Positions 63,751 to 64,000 of a DNA stretch of 64,000 nt are shown in pieces. The notes under the pieces are model-generated. The model saw only the letters and a list, made by a program, of their open reading frames with translations, searched no databases and was not told the DNA's origin. Numbering within the stretch: position 1 is the first letter of the stretch; the number at the start of each line of letters is the position of its first letter. Source of the DNA: Borrelia turicatae 91E135 (lineage in GTDB: Bacteria > Spirochaetota > Spirochaetia > Borreliales > Borreliaceae); NCBI RefSeq assembly GCF_000012085.2, contig NC_008710.1:248001-312000 (forward strand), in the 5' to 3' direction. A program made the translations under genes and the position numbers.

Positions 63751-64000
63751 TAATCTTCTCCTAACAAAATGATATTACCGCTTCTTAAATCAACAGTATC
63801 AGACCTTCCCTTAAGCAAATCAGATATCATGAATACCTTATGCATTACACTTATTAAATCCATATCCGTTGTTATTAATATCTTATTATATATATTTTTT
63901 ATATACAAAAAAATCTTGTAATCATAAAAATTCAACTTCAAAAAATTAATTTCCGATATTAAATTATACAAAGTATTTTGATTTATTTTAACATAGTTAA
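63750..64000 (-). CDS. ftsQ: Cell division protein FtsQ/DivIB, C-terminal fragment (5' truncated by window)
   Basis: The frame is open from the window end to a TAG at 63750-63752, giving about 83 residues; the start lies beyond base 64000. The visible part is a lysine/isoleucine/tyrosine-rich beta domain (KIFLYIKNIYNKILITTDMD) ending DLRSGNIILLGED. By its place just before ftsA and its make-up it is the C-terminus of FtsQ/DivIB, a periplasmic divisome protein. The identification rests mainly on context. Confidence 0.8.
   Translation of the reverse strand, partial: NYVKINQNTLYNLISEINFLKLNFYDYKIFLYIKNIYNKILITTDMDLISVMHKVFMISDLLKGRSDTVDLRSGNIILLGED

Noticed and set aside
1-64000. Mobile elements, CRISPR arrays, prophage or plasmid-type genes
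   Set aside because: No transposase, integrase, phage or partition genes and no spaced repeats were seen; the gene order is core Borrelia chromosome.

Overview
The window is a piece of an A+T-rich spirochaete chromosome from the genus Borrelia. Gene order and protein sequence follow the chromosome of the Lyme agent from about BB0240 to BB0301 (locus numbers given from memory). A glpT-glpQ pair sits directly upstream of glpD. That pair is characteristic of the relapsing-fever lineage and is absent from Lyme-group Borrelia, so a relapsing-fever-group species is the best guess. I see no insertion sequences, prophage genes, CRISPR arrays or plasmid-like genes. This is core chromosome, densely packed, with most gaps under 60 bp and the largest about 230 bp.

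Layout. (1) 1-3.3 kb, + strand: end of glpT, then glpQ and glpD, for glycerol-3-phosphate scavenging and oxidation, closed by a bidirectional hairpin. (2) 3.4-5.4 kb, - strand: DUF327/YaaR-like protein, bactofilin and a membrane-anchored M23 peptidase, a probable cell-shape module. (3) 5.6-14.6 kb, + strand: rdgB; pepF-pcs-dedA; tRNA-Leu(GAG) with a consensus promoter; leuS; and an MMPL/RND exporter. (4) 14.6-21.2 kb: lon on the - strand, divergent from a recO-like gene, recJ, an M23 peptidase and rpsU on the + strand. (5) 21.2-33.4 kb, mostly - strand: ftsK, uppP, slt, an Hsp70-substrate-domain-like membrane protein, a LysM/M23 peptidase, a lidless Hsp70 and small membrane/coiled-coil proteins, with a TPR gene and lepB on the + strand. 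(6) 33.4-57.7 kb, - strand: the large motility operon. It runs from flgB through rod, MS-ring, switch, export ATPase, hook, stator and export-gate genes to flhF, flhG, an Hfq-assigned membrane protein and a FapA-like protein. (7) 57.7-64 kb, - strand: hslV-hslU, dprA, a TPR lipoprotein, and the division genes ftsQ-ftsA-ftsZ, with ftsQ cut by the window end.

Functionally the window joins envelope growth (three M23 peptidases, Slt, UppP, bactofilin, FtsQAZ, FtsK) with the periplasmic flagellum that also shapes these cells. Many genes overlap by 1-8 bases and are probably translationally coupled. Several start codons are better placed at internal ATG or TTG codons than at the longest possible start, because a Shine-Dalgarno (SD) sequence lies at proper distance only for the internal codon. 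Those choices are explained entry by entry.

The observations I would follow first are: an orphan Hsp70 substrate-binding-like domain on an acidic, membrane-anchored protein (26452-27645); the two-membrane-segment protein at the position of the reported Borrelia Hfq (35338-35823); a divergent RecO candidate beside recJ, sharing a palindromic divergent promoter region with lon; an NPEH cleavage motif in FlhB; and an 11-base Shine-Dalgarno sequence on rpsU.
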